Assembly (NCBI GenBank): GCA_964654415.1
Contig: CAZZIP010000003.1
Location: 1 to 64,000 of the forward strand
Reading direction: 5' to 3'
Origin: Methylohalobius sp964654415
Lineage (GTDB): Bacteria > Pseudomonadota > Gammaproteobacteria > Methylococcales > Methylothermaceae
Length of the DNA: 64,000 nucleotides
In this document: in pieces, positions 51,432 to 60,383 of the stretch
Layout of the letters: the number at the start of each line of letters is the position of its first letter
Numbering within the stretch: position 1 is the stretch's first letter
Made by a program: the position numbers and the translations under genes
Notes under the pieces: model-generated
What the model was told of the DNA's origin: nothing
What the model saw: the letters and a program-made list of their open reading frames with translations, nothing else
Databases searched by the model: none

Positions 51432-52488
51432 AAAGAGAGGCACAACGCGCTGTACCTTAGCTAGCCTGCTGCGAGGAGCCTTGGTGCTCCTCGTTTTGTT
51501 TACGGCTGGCTGCAGCAAATCGTCCAAGGTTCAGTTCGAATATTTCGGTCTGGCACTGGGGACGAGCTTTTCGGTCAAAGCTAGCCGGCTGCCGGCTGGA
51601 ATCGATCTAGAGAAGCTCAAAGCTCAGCTAGAAGCCAGGTTGGAGGAGGTGGATCGGAAAATGTCCACCTACCTGGCGGATTCTGAGCTGTCTCGGTTCA
51701 ATCGCAGCACCAACACCGATTGGCAGCCGGTTTCGCAAGATTTGGCCAAAGTAGTGGTCGCGGCCTTGGAAGTCAGCCGGTGGAGCGATGGGGTATTCGA
51801 CGTCACCGTAGGTCCTTTGGTCAACCTGTGGGGATTTGGGCCGGATCCTAGGCGAGATCAAGCGCCATCCGATGAGGACATCGAAGCAGCCAAAGCGCGT
51901 GTCGGCTATGAAAACCTGGAAGCGCGGCTCGATCCGCCAGCCATGCGTAAACACAGACCCGACCTTTACGTGGACCTTTCGGCCATCGCTAAAGGGTTTG
52001 CCGTCGATCTTTTGGGCGAGTATCTTGAATCTTTAGGGATCAAAGATTATCTGGTGGAGATTGGCGGTGAGTTGCGTTTGAAGGGGAACGGTCCTCGGGG
52101 AGGAGGGTGGCGGATTGCGATCGAGAAGCCGGTTCCAAAGGAACGCCAAATCGAGAAGATTCTCACTTTGACCGATATCGCTGTGGCCACTTCGGGGGAT
52201 TACCGCAATTATTTCGAGGCGGGTGGCAAAAGGTTTTCCCACACCATCGATCCCCGTACCGGTCGGCCTATCGAGCACCGTTTGGCATCGGTGACCGTGC
52301 TCTGTCATACTACGATGCAGGCGGATGCCTTGGCGACCGCACTGATGGTGTTGGGGCCGGATGCCGGTTTGGCTAAGGCGGAAAAGGATAAAATTCCTGC
52401 CTTGTTTATCGTCAAAGAAGACGACGGTCGCTTCAGCGAAAAGCCGACCACAGCGTTTTTGCAACAGATTCGGGGAGGTGCATCATGA
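51415..52488 (+). CDS. apbE: FAD:protein FMN transferase (flavinylates NqrB/NqrC), lipoprotein
   Basis: About 357 residues. An N-terminal hydrophobic stretch with the lipobox FTAGC marks a lipoprotein signal. The ApbE domain has DVTVGPLVNLWGFGP, DLSAIAKGFAVDLL (FAD site), HTIDPRTGRPIEH and MQADALATALMVLG. It attaches FMN to Thr in NqrB and NqrC at the periplasmic face. The start is not certain: ATG 51415 lies inside the nqrF end, and a GTG at 51388 is an alternative. Its stop overlaps nqrM as ATGA. Confidence 0.92.
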   Translation: MTSEAKKRGTTRCTLASLLRGALVLLVLFTAGCSKSSKVQFEYFGLALGTSFSVKASRLPAGIDLEKLKAQLEARLEEVDRKMSTYLADSELSRFNRSTNTDWQPVSQDLAKVVVAALEVSRWSDGVFDVTVGPLVNLWGFGPDPRRDQAPSDEDIEAAKARVGYENLEARLDPPAMRKHRPDLYVDLSAIAKGFAVDLLGEYLESLGIKDYLVEIGGELRLKGNGPRGGGWRIAIEKPVPKERQIEKILTLTDIAVATSGDYRNYFEAGGKRFSHTIDPRTGRPIEHRLASVTVLCHTTMQADALATALMVLGPDAGLAKAEKDKIPALFIVKEDDGRFSEKPTTAFLQQIRGGAS

Positions 52489-52673
52489 CAATTTTTCTTA
52501 TGACTTTTGCCGTTATCGCCGTCATCGTCGGCCTTATGGCGATCGGCGTGGTGTTTGGGCGTCCGGCCATCAAGGGCAGTTGCGGCGGGGTCGGGGGAAG
52601 TGAATGTTTGTGCGCGCAAGGCAAAAAAAGCTGTGACGATGGGATGCCTGCGTCGACTAAAAAACCGCGATGA
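52485..52673 (+). CDS. nqrM: NqrM, Na+-NQR maturation protein
   Basis: A 62-residue protein: one membrane helix (TFAVIAVIVGLMAIGVVFG) followed by RPAIKGSCGGVGGSECLCAQGKKSC. Cys-rich NqrM is required for assembling the NqrD/E iron site. The usual SCGG-L-G and CxxC elements are present in slightly altered spacing, with four Cys. It overlaps apbE by 4 bp and closes the nqr operon. Confidence 0.9.
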   Translation: MTIFLMTFAVIAVIVGLMAIGVVFGRPAIKGSCGGVGGSECLCAQGKKSCDDGMPASTKKPR

Positions 52674-52691
52674 TTGCTCAAGGAGGAAATC

Positions 52692-53087
52692 ATGTTGCGA
52701 AAGATCAGCGTTCGGGAACACATGGCTACCAATCTAGTGACTTTTACCCCGAACATGGGAGTATTCGAAGCGATTCGTGAGTTGCTCAAACACAAGATCA
52801 CCGGCGCCCCGGTATTAGATGACCACGGCCAGCTGGTAGGGTCGTTTTCAGAAACGGACTGCCTACACGTGGTATTGGATGCCGCCTATCACGAGCAGAT
52901 GGGAGGCAAAGTGGGTGAATATATGAACACCGACATCGAGACTGTCGGCCCGGATACCAGCATCATCGAAGTGGCAGAAAGGTTCCAGAAAAGCAAACTG
53001 CGCCACTTTCCAGTCATCGAAGACGGCCGGCTGATCGGACTTATCAGCCGGGTAGACGTGCTCAGAGCCCTGGTGAGCATTTACTGA
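52692..53087 (+). CDS. Tandem CBS-domain protein
   Basis: A 131-residue protein made of two CBS motifs (about 5-60 and 70-128): REHMATNLVTFTPNMGVFEAI with GAPVLDDHGQLVGSFSETDCL, and MNTDIETVGPDTSIIEVAERF with HFPVIEDGRLIGLISRVDVL. Such stand-alone pairs bind adenine nucleotides and may regulate a partner. AAGGAGG precedes the ATG. It lies 18 bp after nqrM and may be in the same transcript; the following acnA starts 30 bp later. Confidence 0.87.
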   Translation: MLRKISVREHMATNLVTFTPNMGVFEAIRELLKHKITGAPVLDDHGQLVGSFSETDCLHVVLDAAYHEQMGGKVGEYMNTDIETVGPDTSIIEVAERFQKSKLRHFPVIEDGRLIGLISRVDVLRALVSIY

Positions 53088-53117
53088 GTGGCGAACGTAC
53101 TTACATGGAGTTAAAAG

Positions 53118-55811
53118 ATGCGTGATTTGGATCCTTTCGGTAGCCGTGCCGAGTTGAGCACGAGCGCGGGCAAGGCCATCTACTTCAGCTTAGAACGGCT
53201 GGAAGCCAGAAATATTGGCAGCGTCTCGAGTTTGCCATTTACCATCAAAATCTTGCTGGAATCCGTCTTACGCCACTGCGATGGCCGGTTGATCCAGGAG
53301 AATGACGTTGCCGCACTGGCCAATTGGAACCCAGCCGCAGACAAGCAGAGCGAGATTCCGTTCATGCCAGCCAGGGTGCTGTTGCAGGATTTTACCGGGG
53401 TGCCGGCGCTCGTGGACCTGGCAGCGATGCGCTCAGCTATGCAGCGTCTTGGGAAGGACCCAAAACGGGTAGAACCCCTGATCCCAGCCGAACTGGTAGT
53501 GGACCATTCGGTTCAGGTCGATTATTTCGGCACTCCTTATGCCCTCGCTGAGAACATGCGCCTGGAATTGGCCCGCAACCTGGAGCGTTATCAGTTTTTG
53601 AAGTGGGGTCAGGGGGCATTCGAGGCGTTCAAGGTCATTCCTCCAGGAGTCGGAATCGTACACCAAGTCAACCTGGAGTACTTGGCCCGCGGGGTATTCT
53701 TCCACCAGGGAATCGCCTATCCGGACAGCCTGGTGGGAACGGATTCCCATACCACCATGATCAATGGCTTGGGCATCCTGGGTTGGGGAGTGGGCGGCAT
53801 CGAGGCAGAAGCCGGGATGCTTGGCCAACCTTTATATATGCTTCCCCCGGAGGTAGTCGGATTGGAGCTGACAGGCGCCCTGCCCGAAGGGGCGACTGCT
53901 ACCGACTTGGTGCTCGTCGTTACGGAAATGCTGCGTAGGCACGGGGTAGTGGGAAAATTCGTCGAGTTTTTCGGAACGGGTTTGAGCACTATCAGCGTGC
54001 CTGATCGCGCTACGGTCGCCAATATGGCGCCCGAATACGGAGCTACGGTCGGCTTTTTTCCGGTAGACGAGGCGACCCTAGATTACTTGCGCGCTACCGG
54101 TCGGCCTGCTTCCCAGATCGAACTGATCGAAGCCTATTGCAAGGCGCAAGGGCTGTTCCGCACTAATTCCACCCCGCCTCCCCGGTTTACCGAGGTGCTT
54201 AAGCTGGATCTGAGCACAGTTGAGCCGAGTTTGGCTGGCCCACGTCGGCCCCAGGATCGGGTGAGCTTGGCAGCGCTTAAAGCTTCTTTCCAGCAAACCT
54301 TGACCCGTCCAGTGAACGAAGGGGGATTTGGGGTTGCTGCAGACCAGGTGGACACCAAAGTGCCGCTTAAATTAGCTGGGCAAGCAGCAGAACTTAGCCA
54401 CGGTTCGGTGGTGATCGCCGCCATTACCAGTTGTACCAATACCAGTAATCCCTCGGTCATGCTGGGGGCGGGAATTTTGGCGAAGAAGGCGGTGGAAAAA
54501 GGGCTTAAGACCCCGACTTACGTCAAGACCAGCCTAGCGCCTGGGTCGCGGGTAGTGACCGAGTATCTACGAGAAGCAGGTCTTTTGCCCTATCTGGAAC
54601 GTTTAGGGTTCCATTTGGTGGGTTACGGCTGCACTACCTGTATTGGCAACAGCGGTCCTTTGCCCGAACCAGTGGCGCAGGCGATTCAGTCTGGCCGCCT
54701 CGTGGCAGCGGCGGTTTTATCCGGCAATCGCAACTTCGAAGGTCGGATTCACCCCCTGACCCGGGCCAACTATCTGGCTTCGCCACCGTTAGTGGTGGCC
54801 TATGCCTTGGCGGGTACCGTCGATATCGATCTGCTCCAGGAACCCATTGGCACCGACCCGAATGGACGACCGGTATATCTGCATGAGATCTGGCCCACCC
54901 GGGAGGAGTTCGAGCAAGTGCTCAAATCGGCTGTCGATCCGGAGAAGTTCCGCCGTGTCTACGCCAAACTCGATGATTTTAACCCGGAGTGGAACGCAAT
55001 CCGAGTTCCGGAGAGCGTCCTGTATGACTGGCCGCTTGAGTCCACTTATATCCAGGAGCCGCCGTTCTTTAAAGACTTCAAGCTTGAACCTGAGCCGCTC
55101 GGGCCGATCGAAGGCGCCAGAGTTCTGGTGCTGCTCGGGGATTCGGTGACTACCGACCACATCTCGCCAGCCGGGGTGATCCCAGAGGGGCCGGCGGCAG
55201 CATACCTGCGCGCAAAGGGAGTGGAGCCGAAGGATTTCAATACCTTCGGGGCAAGACGCGGTAACCATGAGGTGATGATGCGTGGCACCTTCGCCAATAT
55301 TCGCCTCAAGAACCTGCTGGTGCCGGGCAGAGAGGGGGGAGTCACGATCTATCTGCCGACGGGTGAGCAAATGTGGATCTTCGATGCCGCTATGCGTTAC
55401 CTTAAGGAAAAAATACCGACGATCGTTCTGGCCGGCAAGGATTACGGCATGGGGAGTTCGCGCGATTGGGCCGCCAAGGGGCCAAGGCTCCTTGGGGTGC
55501 GGGCGGTGATTGCCGAAAGCTTCGAGCGGATTCATCGCAGTAATCTGGTAGGCATGGGGATTTTACCGCTGACCTTCAAGCCCGGGGATGGCATCAAGCG
55601 CTTGGGTTTGACTGGGCACGAACGCTACACTATCCCGGTGAGCGAGGATCTTCGCCTGGGTGGCGAACTCGAGGTAATCGCCGAAGCCGATGATGGGGCT
55701 AGGACTGTATTTCCGGTAGACGTTGGGTTGCACAGTGCGGCGGAGCTGGAGTATTACCGAAACGGTGGAATCTTGCAGACAGTCTTGCGAGGGATGTTGA
55801 AGAACGCTTAA
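53118..55811 (+). CDS. acnA: Aconitate hydratase A
   Basis: An 897-residue [4Fe-4S] aconitase of the AcnA/IRP type. Cluster ligands are in ITSCTNTSNPSVMLGAG and GYGCTTCIGNSGP; GTDSHTTMINGLGILGWGVGGIEAE and the C-terminal swivel domain's DYGMGSSRDWAAKGP are also clear. It interconverts citrate and isocitrate and, without the cluster, AcnA proteins bind RNA. The gene uses a GGAG upstream site and is followed 5 bp later by uvrC. Confidence 0.96.
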   Translation: MRDLDPFGSRAELSTSAGKAIYFSLERLEARNIGSVSSLPFTIKILLESVLRHCDGRLIQENDVAALANWNPAADKQSEIPFMPARVLLQDFTGVPALVDLAAMRSAMQRLGKDPKRVEPLIPAELVVDHSVQVDYFGTPYALAENMRLELARNLERYQFLKWGQGAFEAFKVIPPGVGIVHQVNLEYLARGVFFHQGIAYPDSLVGTDSHTTMINGLGILGWGVGGIEAEAGMLGQPLYMLPPEVVGLELTGALPEGATATDLVLVVTEMLRRHGVVGKFVEFFGTGLSTISVPDRATVANMAPEYGATVGFFPVDEATLDYLRATGRPASQIELIEAYCKAQGLFRTNSTPPPRFTEVLKLDLSTVEPSLAGPRRPQDRVSLAALKASFQQTLTRPVNEGGFGVAADQVDTKVPLKLAGQAAELSHGSVVIAAITSCTNTSNPSVMLGAGILAKKAVEKGLKTPTYVKTSLAPGSRVVTEYLREAGLLPYLERLGFHLVGYGCTTCIGNSGPLPEPVAQAIQSGRLVAAAVLSGNRNFEGRIHPLTRANYLASPPLVVAYALAGTVDIDLLQEPIGTDPNGRPVYLHEIWPTREEFEQVLKSAVDPEKFRRVYAKLDDFNPEWNAIRVPESVLYDWPLESTYIQEPPFFKDFKLEPEPLGPIEGARVLVLLGDSVTTDHISPAGVIPEGPAAAYLRAKGVEPKDFNTFGARRGNHEVMMRGTFANIRLKNLLVPGREGGVTIYLPTGEQMWIFDAAMRYLKEKIPTIVLAGKDYGMGSSRDWAAKGPRLLGVRAVIAESFERIHRSNLVGMGILPLTFKPGDGIKRLGLTGHERYTIPVSEDLRLGGELEVIAEADDGARTVFPVDVGLHSAAELEYYRNGGILQTVLRGMLKNA

Positions 55812-55816
55812 GTAAC

Positions 55817-57643
55817 ATGAGCGCTACAGCTTTCGATGTCGAAGCGTTCCTTAAGTCCCTTACCCCCCTGCCCGGGGTTTATAGAATGCTCGATGCCGAA
55901 GGATCTCCCCTCTATGTAGGCAAGGCCAGTAATTTGAGGCAACGGGTATCGAGCTATTTTCGGGGCCAGCAACCTCCCAAGCAGCGGGCTATGTTGGCGA
56001 GGCTCGGTCGGATTGAAGTGACGGTCACACGCACCGAAGGTGAGGCCTTGCTGTTGGAAAGCCAGCTCATCAAGCGTTATCAGCCGCGCTACAACATCTG
56101 CCTTAAAGATGATAAGAGTTATCCTTATATTTATGTTTCCACCGAGCATCCCTTCCCTAGATTGAGTTTTCACCGGGGGGCACGCAACCGCCCGGGGCGG
56201 TATTTCGGACCTTATCCCAGCGCAAGGTCCGTGCGTCAGACGTTGAAGGTGCTCAAAAAGGTATTTCCGGTCCGACAATGCGAGGACAGTTACTATAGTC
56301 ACCGCAGTCGGCCTTGCCTGGAGTATCAAATCAAGCGCTGCACCGCACCGTGCGTCGGTTACGTGGGGCAAGCCGATTACCGCCAAGACGTGGAAGACAC
56401 GATCAAGTTTCTGGAAGGTCAAGGGCAAAAATTGGTGGACGATCTAGTCCGGCGGATGGAGTCTGCAGCAGACAGGCTCGAGTTCGAGCAAGCCGCCCGT
56501 TACCGCAATCAGATCGCTGCCTTGCGTGAGATTCTGGATACGAGCGTGCTGGCAGGAGGTCGGGGGGACCTGGATGCGATCGCCGTAGCCCTGGACGAAG
56601 GGGTCGCGTGCGTCCAGGTGGCTTGGTTTCGAGGCGGGCGTTATCTTGGGGATAAGGCGTATTTTCCGACATGCCCTCTGGGGGCGACTCCTGCCCGAGT
56701 GTTGGCTGCCTTCCTAGGCCAGTATTATCTGGACAAGCCGATTCCTGCTGAGATCATCCTCAGCCAAGAGCCAGAGGACTCAGATTTGCTGACCGAAGTG
56801 CTGAGCCAACAAGCGGGCCGCAGTGTGCGTCTGATAAGCCAACCCCGTGGCCAGCGTCGGGAGTGGTTGGAGATGGCCGAGGTCAATGCACTTGCCTCGC
56901 TGCGCCAGCGCTTGTCCCGACAGCGGGAAACCGAAGTGCGCCTGGAGGCGCTCGCGGCCCTGTTATCTCTGGAAGCCCCCCCAAAGCGCGTGGAATGTTT
57001 CGACGTCAGTCATATTCATGGAGATCAAACGGTCGCCGCCTGTGTGGTGTTCGACCAACAAGGACCGGTTAAACCCGCCTACCGGCGATTCAACATCCGC
57101 GACATCGTCGCGGGTGACGATTATGCCGCGCTGGCCCAAATAATCCGGCGTCGGTTCCAGCGCGCGGGTGGAGTAGGGGAGGATGACCATCTGCCCCTGC
57201 CGGATTTAGTGTTGATTGACGGCGGCAAAGGGCAAGCGCGGGCAGTCAATGCGGTCCTGGCAGAATTGGGATTGGCTCAACTCCCAATCGTCGGGGTTGC
57301 CAAGGGACCCGATCGGCGCGGTGGAGAGGAGAGCCTCTATTTGGCTTGGCGGGACGCCTGGTTGTATCCCAGAGACCACCCAGGGTTGCTGCTGATCCGC
57401 CAAATCCGCGATGAGGCCCACCGTTTTGCCGTGAGCGGGCATCGGCAGCGCCGCAGCAGGCGCCGGTCGATCCTAGAATCCATCGTAGGATTGGGACCGC
57501 GCCGGCGTCAACGTCTGCTCCAGCAGTTCGGAGGGCTTTCAGGCGTCAAAAAGGCTAGCGTCGAGGCGTTGAGTTCAGTAGAAGGTATCGGTCGACAGCT
57601 GGCGCAACGAATCTATGAAACTTTGCACGATCAAGGCGCTTGA
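55817..57643 (+). CDS. uvrC: Excinuclease ABC subunit C
   Basis: A 608-residue nucleotide-excision-repair nuclease. The N-terminal GIY-YIG domain has PGVYRMLDAEGSPLYVGKASNLRQRV, a UVR motif region (LVRRMESAADRLEFEQAARYRNQI) follows, then the RNase H-like 5' nuclease domain (FDVSHIHGDQTVAACVVF, LVLIDGGKGQ) and a C-terminal HhH pair (SIVGLGPRRRQRLLQQFGG, EALSSVEGIGRQLAQRI). Domain order and length are normal. Its stop overlaps the pgsA TTG start. Confidence 0.96.
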   Translation: MSATAFDVEAFLKSLTPLPGVYRMLDAEGSPLYVGKASNLRQRVSSYFRGQQPPKQRAMLARLGRIEVTVTRTEGEALLLESQLIKRYQPRYNICLKDDKSYPYIYVSTEHPFPRLSFHRGARNRPGRYFGPYPSARSVRQTLKVLKKVFPVRQCEDSYYSHRSRPCLEYQIKRCTAPCVGYVGQADYRQDVEDTIKFLEGQGQKLVDDLVRRMESAADRLEFEQAARYRNQIAALREILDTSVLAGGRGDLDAIAVALDEGVACVQVAWFRGGRYLGDKAYFPTCPLGATPARVLAAFLGQYYLDKPIPAEIILSQEPEDSDLLTEVLSQQAGRSVRLISQPRGQRREWLEMAEVNALASLRQRLSRQRETEVRLEALAALLSLEAPPKRVECFDVSHIHGDQTVAACVVFDQQGPVKPAYRRFNIRDIVAGDDYAALAQIIRRRFQRAGGVGEDDHLPLPDLVLIDGGKGQARAVNAVLAELGLAQLPIVGVAKGPDRRGGEESLYLAWRDAWLYPRDHPGLLLIRQIRDEAHRFAVSGHRQRRSRRRSILESIVGLGPRRRQRLLQQFGGLSGVKKASVEALSSVEGIGRQLAQRIYETLHDQGA

Positions 57644-58215
57644 GTACGAGCTCATTTAACATCGCGACCTGGTTGACGCTGTTGCGCATCGCCCTGATCC
57701 CGGTATTAGTGCTCCTGTTTTACCTGCCGTGGTCTGGGGCACGGGTAATGTGCGCCTTGGTTTTTTTGTTGGCTTCTCTGACCGATTGGTTGGACGGGTA
57801 TCTGGCGCGCCGGTTGAATCAGACGACCGCCTTCGGCGCCTTTCTCGATCCGGTCGCGGATAAGTTGATGGTGGCTGCAGCCTTGGTCCTTTTGGTTCAG
57901 AACGATCCGGAGCCGTGGCTGGCGGTGGGGGCGGTGATCATCATCGGGCGTGAGATCGCGATCGCTTCACTCCGGGAATGGATGGCCGAAGTCGGTCAGC
58001 GTAAGAAAGTGGAAGTTTCCTGGCTAGGCAAAGTCAAGACGACATTGCAGATGAGCGCCATCACCCTGCTGTTGTTCGCAGTGGATTGGTGGACCGAGGT
58101 ATTGCGGCCATTCGGCTATCTCTTTCTGGTGTTGGCGGCGCTGATGACCTTATGGTCGATGGTCAATTATCTGCGTTTGGCTTGGCCAAGCCTGATGGAA
58201 GCCGATGATCCTTAA
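57640..58215 (+). CDS. pgsA: CDP-diacylglycerol--glycerol-3-phosphate 3-phosphatidyltransferase
   Basis: A 191-residue membrane enzyme making phosphatidylglycerol phosphate. FNIATWLTLLRIALIPVLVLLFYLP is the usual N-terminus and the CDP-alcohol phosphotransferase motif is intact: TDWLDGYLARRLNQTTAFGAFLDPVADK (D-x2-DG-x2-AR-x8-G-x3-D-x3-D). The start is the TTG overlapping the uvrC stop (TTGA), the only candidate that keeps the conserved start; uvrC-pgsA linkage is common in gammaproteobacteria. It would use CDP-diacylglycerol, perhaps from the Tam41-like protein. Confidence 0.94.
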   Translation: MSTSSFNIATWLTLLRIALIPVLVLLFYLPWSGARVMCALVFLLASLTDWLDGYLARRLNQTTAFGAFLDPVADKLMVAAALVLLVQNDPEPWLAVGAVIIIGREIAIASLREWMAEVGQRKKVEVSWLGKVKTTLQMSAITLLLFAVDWWTEVLRPFGYLFLVLAALMTLWSMVNYLRLAWPSLMEADDP

Positions 58216-58282
58216 GCGGCCTGGGCAGTGTAAAATAGAGTTTAACGTTCAGCTTAAATCCAACCGTTAGAGGTTTTCGGCC

Positions 58283-59356
58283 ATGTCCAACCGTTACCGT
58301 ACTGAAAACTTGAGAATTCGTGAAATCAGGGAGGTCATTCCGCCCCAGCAGCTTCACGACGAACTGCCTCTGACCGAAGCAGCGGCCCGCACCACTTACG
58401 AGACTCGCCGAACGATCCACGCCATCCTAACTGGAGAGGACAAACGCCTGTTGGTGATCATCGGCCCCTGTTCGATCCATGATCCAGAAGCGGCGCGCGA
58501 CTATGCTAGCCGTTTGGTGAAGTGGAAAGAATCGTTGGCAGATGAACTGCTGATCGTAATGCGGGTGTATTTTGAAAAGCCGCGTACCCGCATCGGTTGG
58601 AAGGGTTTGATCAACGACCCAGACTTGGATGAGAGCTTCAACATCAATAAAGGGCTGCGCTTGGCCCGTAAGCTTCTCTTAGACATCAACGAAATGGGCT
58701 TGCCGGCGGCTACCGAATATCTGGACCTGATTACGCCTCAATACGTCTCAGACTTGATCGCCTGGGGGGCGATCGGTGCGCGTACGACCGAAAGCCAGGT
58801 CCACCGGGAGTTGGCCTCCGGCTTGTCGTGCCCGGTGGGATTCAAGAACGCCACCGACGGCTCAGTTCAGGTGGCAGTGGATGCCATCGCCTCAGCGCGG
58901 CGCCCGCATCATTTTCTGTCGCTGACCAAAGCGGGGCATTCGGCGATTTTTTCCACCATCGGTAACGAGGATTGCCACCTGATCCTACGCGGCGGCCGCC
59001 GTCCCAATTACGATGCCGAAAGCGTCAACGAAGCGGCCGAGGCCTTAGAGCAGGCAGGACTGCCGGCTAGGTTGATGATCGATTTCAGCCACGGCAACAG
59101 CTTCAAGCAGTACAAGCGGCAATTGCTGGTAGCGGAGGACGTGAGTCAGCAGATCGCCGCCGGGGATGAGCGTATCATAGGGGTGATGGTGGAGAGCAAT
59201 CTGAAAGAGGGGCGTCAAGACATCAGGCCAGGACAGCCGCTGGAGTACGGAAAAAGCGTCACGGATGCTTGTCTGGGCTGGGAGGACAGCGAGAAGGTGT
59301 TGGAAATGTTGGCGCAGGCGGTGCGCAAGCGCCGGGGCAACTCGGTGGTAGGGTGA
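58283..59356 (+). CDS. 3-deoxy-7-phosphoheptulonate synthase, class I
   Basis: A 357-residue DAHP synthase of the AroF/G/H type, the first step of the shikimate pathway. The N-terminal regulatory extension (RTENLRIREIREVIPPQQL) precedes the barrel with IIGPCSIHDPEAARDYA, FEKPRTRIGWKGLINDP, GARTTESQVHRELASGL and DFSHGNSFKQ. Which amino acid inhibits it cannot be stated. It begins an apparent run with thiSG 8 bp downstream and then hemL. Confidence 0.94.
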   Translation: MSNRYRTENLRIREIREVIPPQQLHDELPLTEAAARTTYETRRTIHAILTGEDKRLLVIIGPCSIHDPEAARDYASRLVKWKESLADELLIVMRVYFEKPRTRIGWKGLINDPDLDESFNINKGLRLARKLLLDINEMGLPAATEYLDLITPQYVSDLIAWGAIGARTTESQVHRELASGLSCPVGFKNATDGSVQVAVDAIASARRPHHFLSLTKAGHSAIFSTIGNEDCHLILRGGRRPNYDAESVNEAAEALEQAGLPARLMIDFSHGNSFKQYKRQLLVAEDVSQQIAAGDERIIGVMVESNLKEGRQDIRPGQPLEYGKSVTDACLGWEDSEKVLEMLAQAVRKRRGNSVVG

Positions 59357-59364
59357 GGAGCATA

Positions 59365-60366
59365 ATGGCAGAAACGGTGGAAGTTGTCGTCAATGGGGAA
59401 TCGCACAGGATCCGCACGGGCGCATCCCTGGCAGATTTAGTGGCGGAATTGGGTCTTTCCGAGTCCCGGATTGCGGTGGAGTTGAACCGGCGCATCGTTC
59501 CGCATGGCCGCTATGCCGAGGAGCTTCTTAAGGAAGGTGATCGGATCGAGATCGTCCGCGCGATCGGTGGAGGACAAGCGGTGGATGACGATGATCCTTT
59601 GCGCATTGCCGGTAGGGTGTTTCGTTCCAGGTTGTTGGTGGGGACCGGAAAATACAAGGATCTATCCGAGACAAAAGCCGCCATCGAGGCCAGCGGCGCC
59701 GAGATCGTCACCGTGGCGATCCGTAGAACCAACATCGGCCAGCGCCAGGACGAGCCCAACCTCTTAGATGTCATTTCCCCTGAGCGCTACTGCATCCTGC
59801 CCAACACGGCTGGTTGTTACACCGTCGAGGATGCCGTGCGTACTTGTCATCTGGCGCGTGAGCTTTTAGGGGGGCACAAACTGGTGAAGCTGGAAGTCTT
59901 AGGAGACGACAAGACCTTGTACCCAGATGTGGTGGGCACACTCGAGGCCGCCAGGGTTTTGATCCGGGACGGCTTCGAGGTGATGGTCTATACCAACGAC
60001 GATCCGGTGGTGGCCAAAAAGCTCGAAGACCTAGGCTGTGTCGCGGTCATGCCGCTGGCGGCGCCGATCGGCTCTGGGCTTGGAATCCGCAATCCGTATA
60101 ACATTCGCACCATCGTCGAAAATGCGTCCGTGCCGATTCTGGTAGATGCCGGGGTAGGGACGGCTTCCGATGCGACCGTCGCGATGGAGCTAGGTTGTGA
60201 CGGGGTGCTGATGAACACCGCCATCGCTGAGGCGAAAAACCCGGTGCTAATGGCCCAGGCGATGAGGTTGGGGGTAGAAGCAGGGCGCAAGGCGTATCTG
60301 GCTGGGCGCATGCCTAGACGGCGTTATGCTTCGGCTTCCTCGCCCCTGGATGGAGTGTTCTTCTAA
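59365..60366 (+). CDS. thiG: Fused sulfur carrier ThiS and thiazole synthase ThiG
   Basis: A 333-residue protein. Residues 1-70 are a ubiquitin-like ThiS domain (VEVVVNGESHRIRTGASLADLV) ending in IGGG at 67-70; after a linker with DDDD, residues about 80-333 are ThiG (FRSRLLVGTGKYKDL, HKLVKLEVLGDD, PLAAPIGSGLGI, DAGVGTASDATVAMELG). ThiS normally needs a free C-terminal Gly-Gly for the thiocarboxylate, but here Gly-Gly is internal. Bifunctional ThiS-ThiG proteins are known; sulfur transfer presumably requires cleavage or a separate ThiS. AGGAG lies upstream of ATG 59365; the earlier frame start is not family-like. Confidence 0.9.
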   Translation: MAETVEVVVNGESHRIRTGASLADLVAELGLSESRIAVELNRRIVPHGRYAEELLKEGDRIEIVRAIGGGQAVDDDDPLRIAGRVFRSRLLVGTGKYKDLSETKAAIEASGAEIVTVAIRRTNIGQRQDEPNLLDVISPERYCILPNTAGCYTVEDAVRTCHLARELLGGHKLVKLEVLGDDKTLYPDVVGTLEAARVLIRDGFEVMVYTNDDPVVAKKLEDLGCVAVMPLAAPIGSGLGIRNPYNIRTIVENASVPILVDAGVGTASDATVAMELGCDGVLMNTAIAEAKNPVLMAQAMRLGVEAGRKAYLAGRMPRRRYASASSPLDGVFF

Positions 60367-60383
60367 GTCTAAAGGGCAGACGG

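Noticed and set aside
59269..59364. Upstream start of the ThiS-ThiG frame
   Set aside because: The extra residues overlap the DAHP synthase end and are not ThiS-like; ATG 59365 has AGGAG upstream.
59340..59364. TPP riboswitch before thiSG
   Set aside because: Only 8 bp separate the genes and no TPP aptamer core is present.
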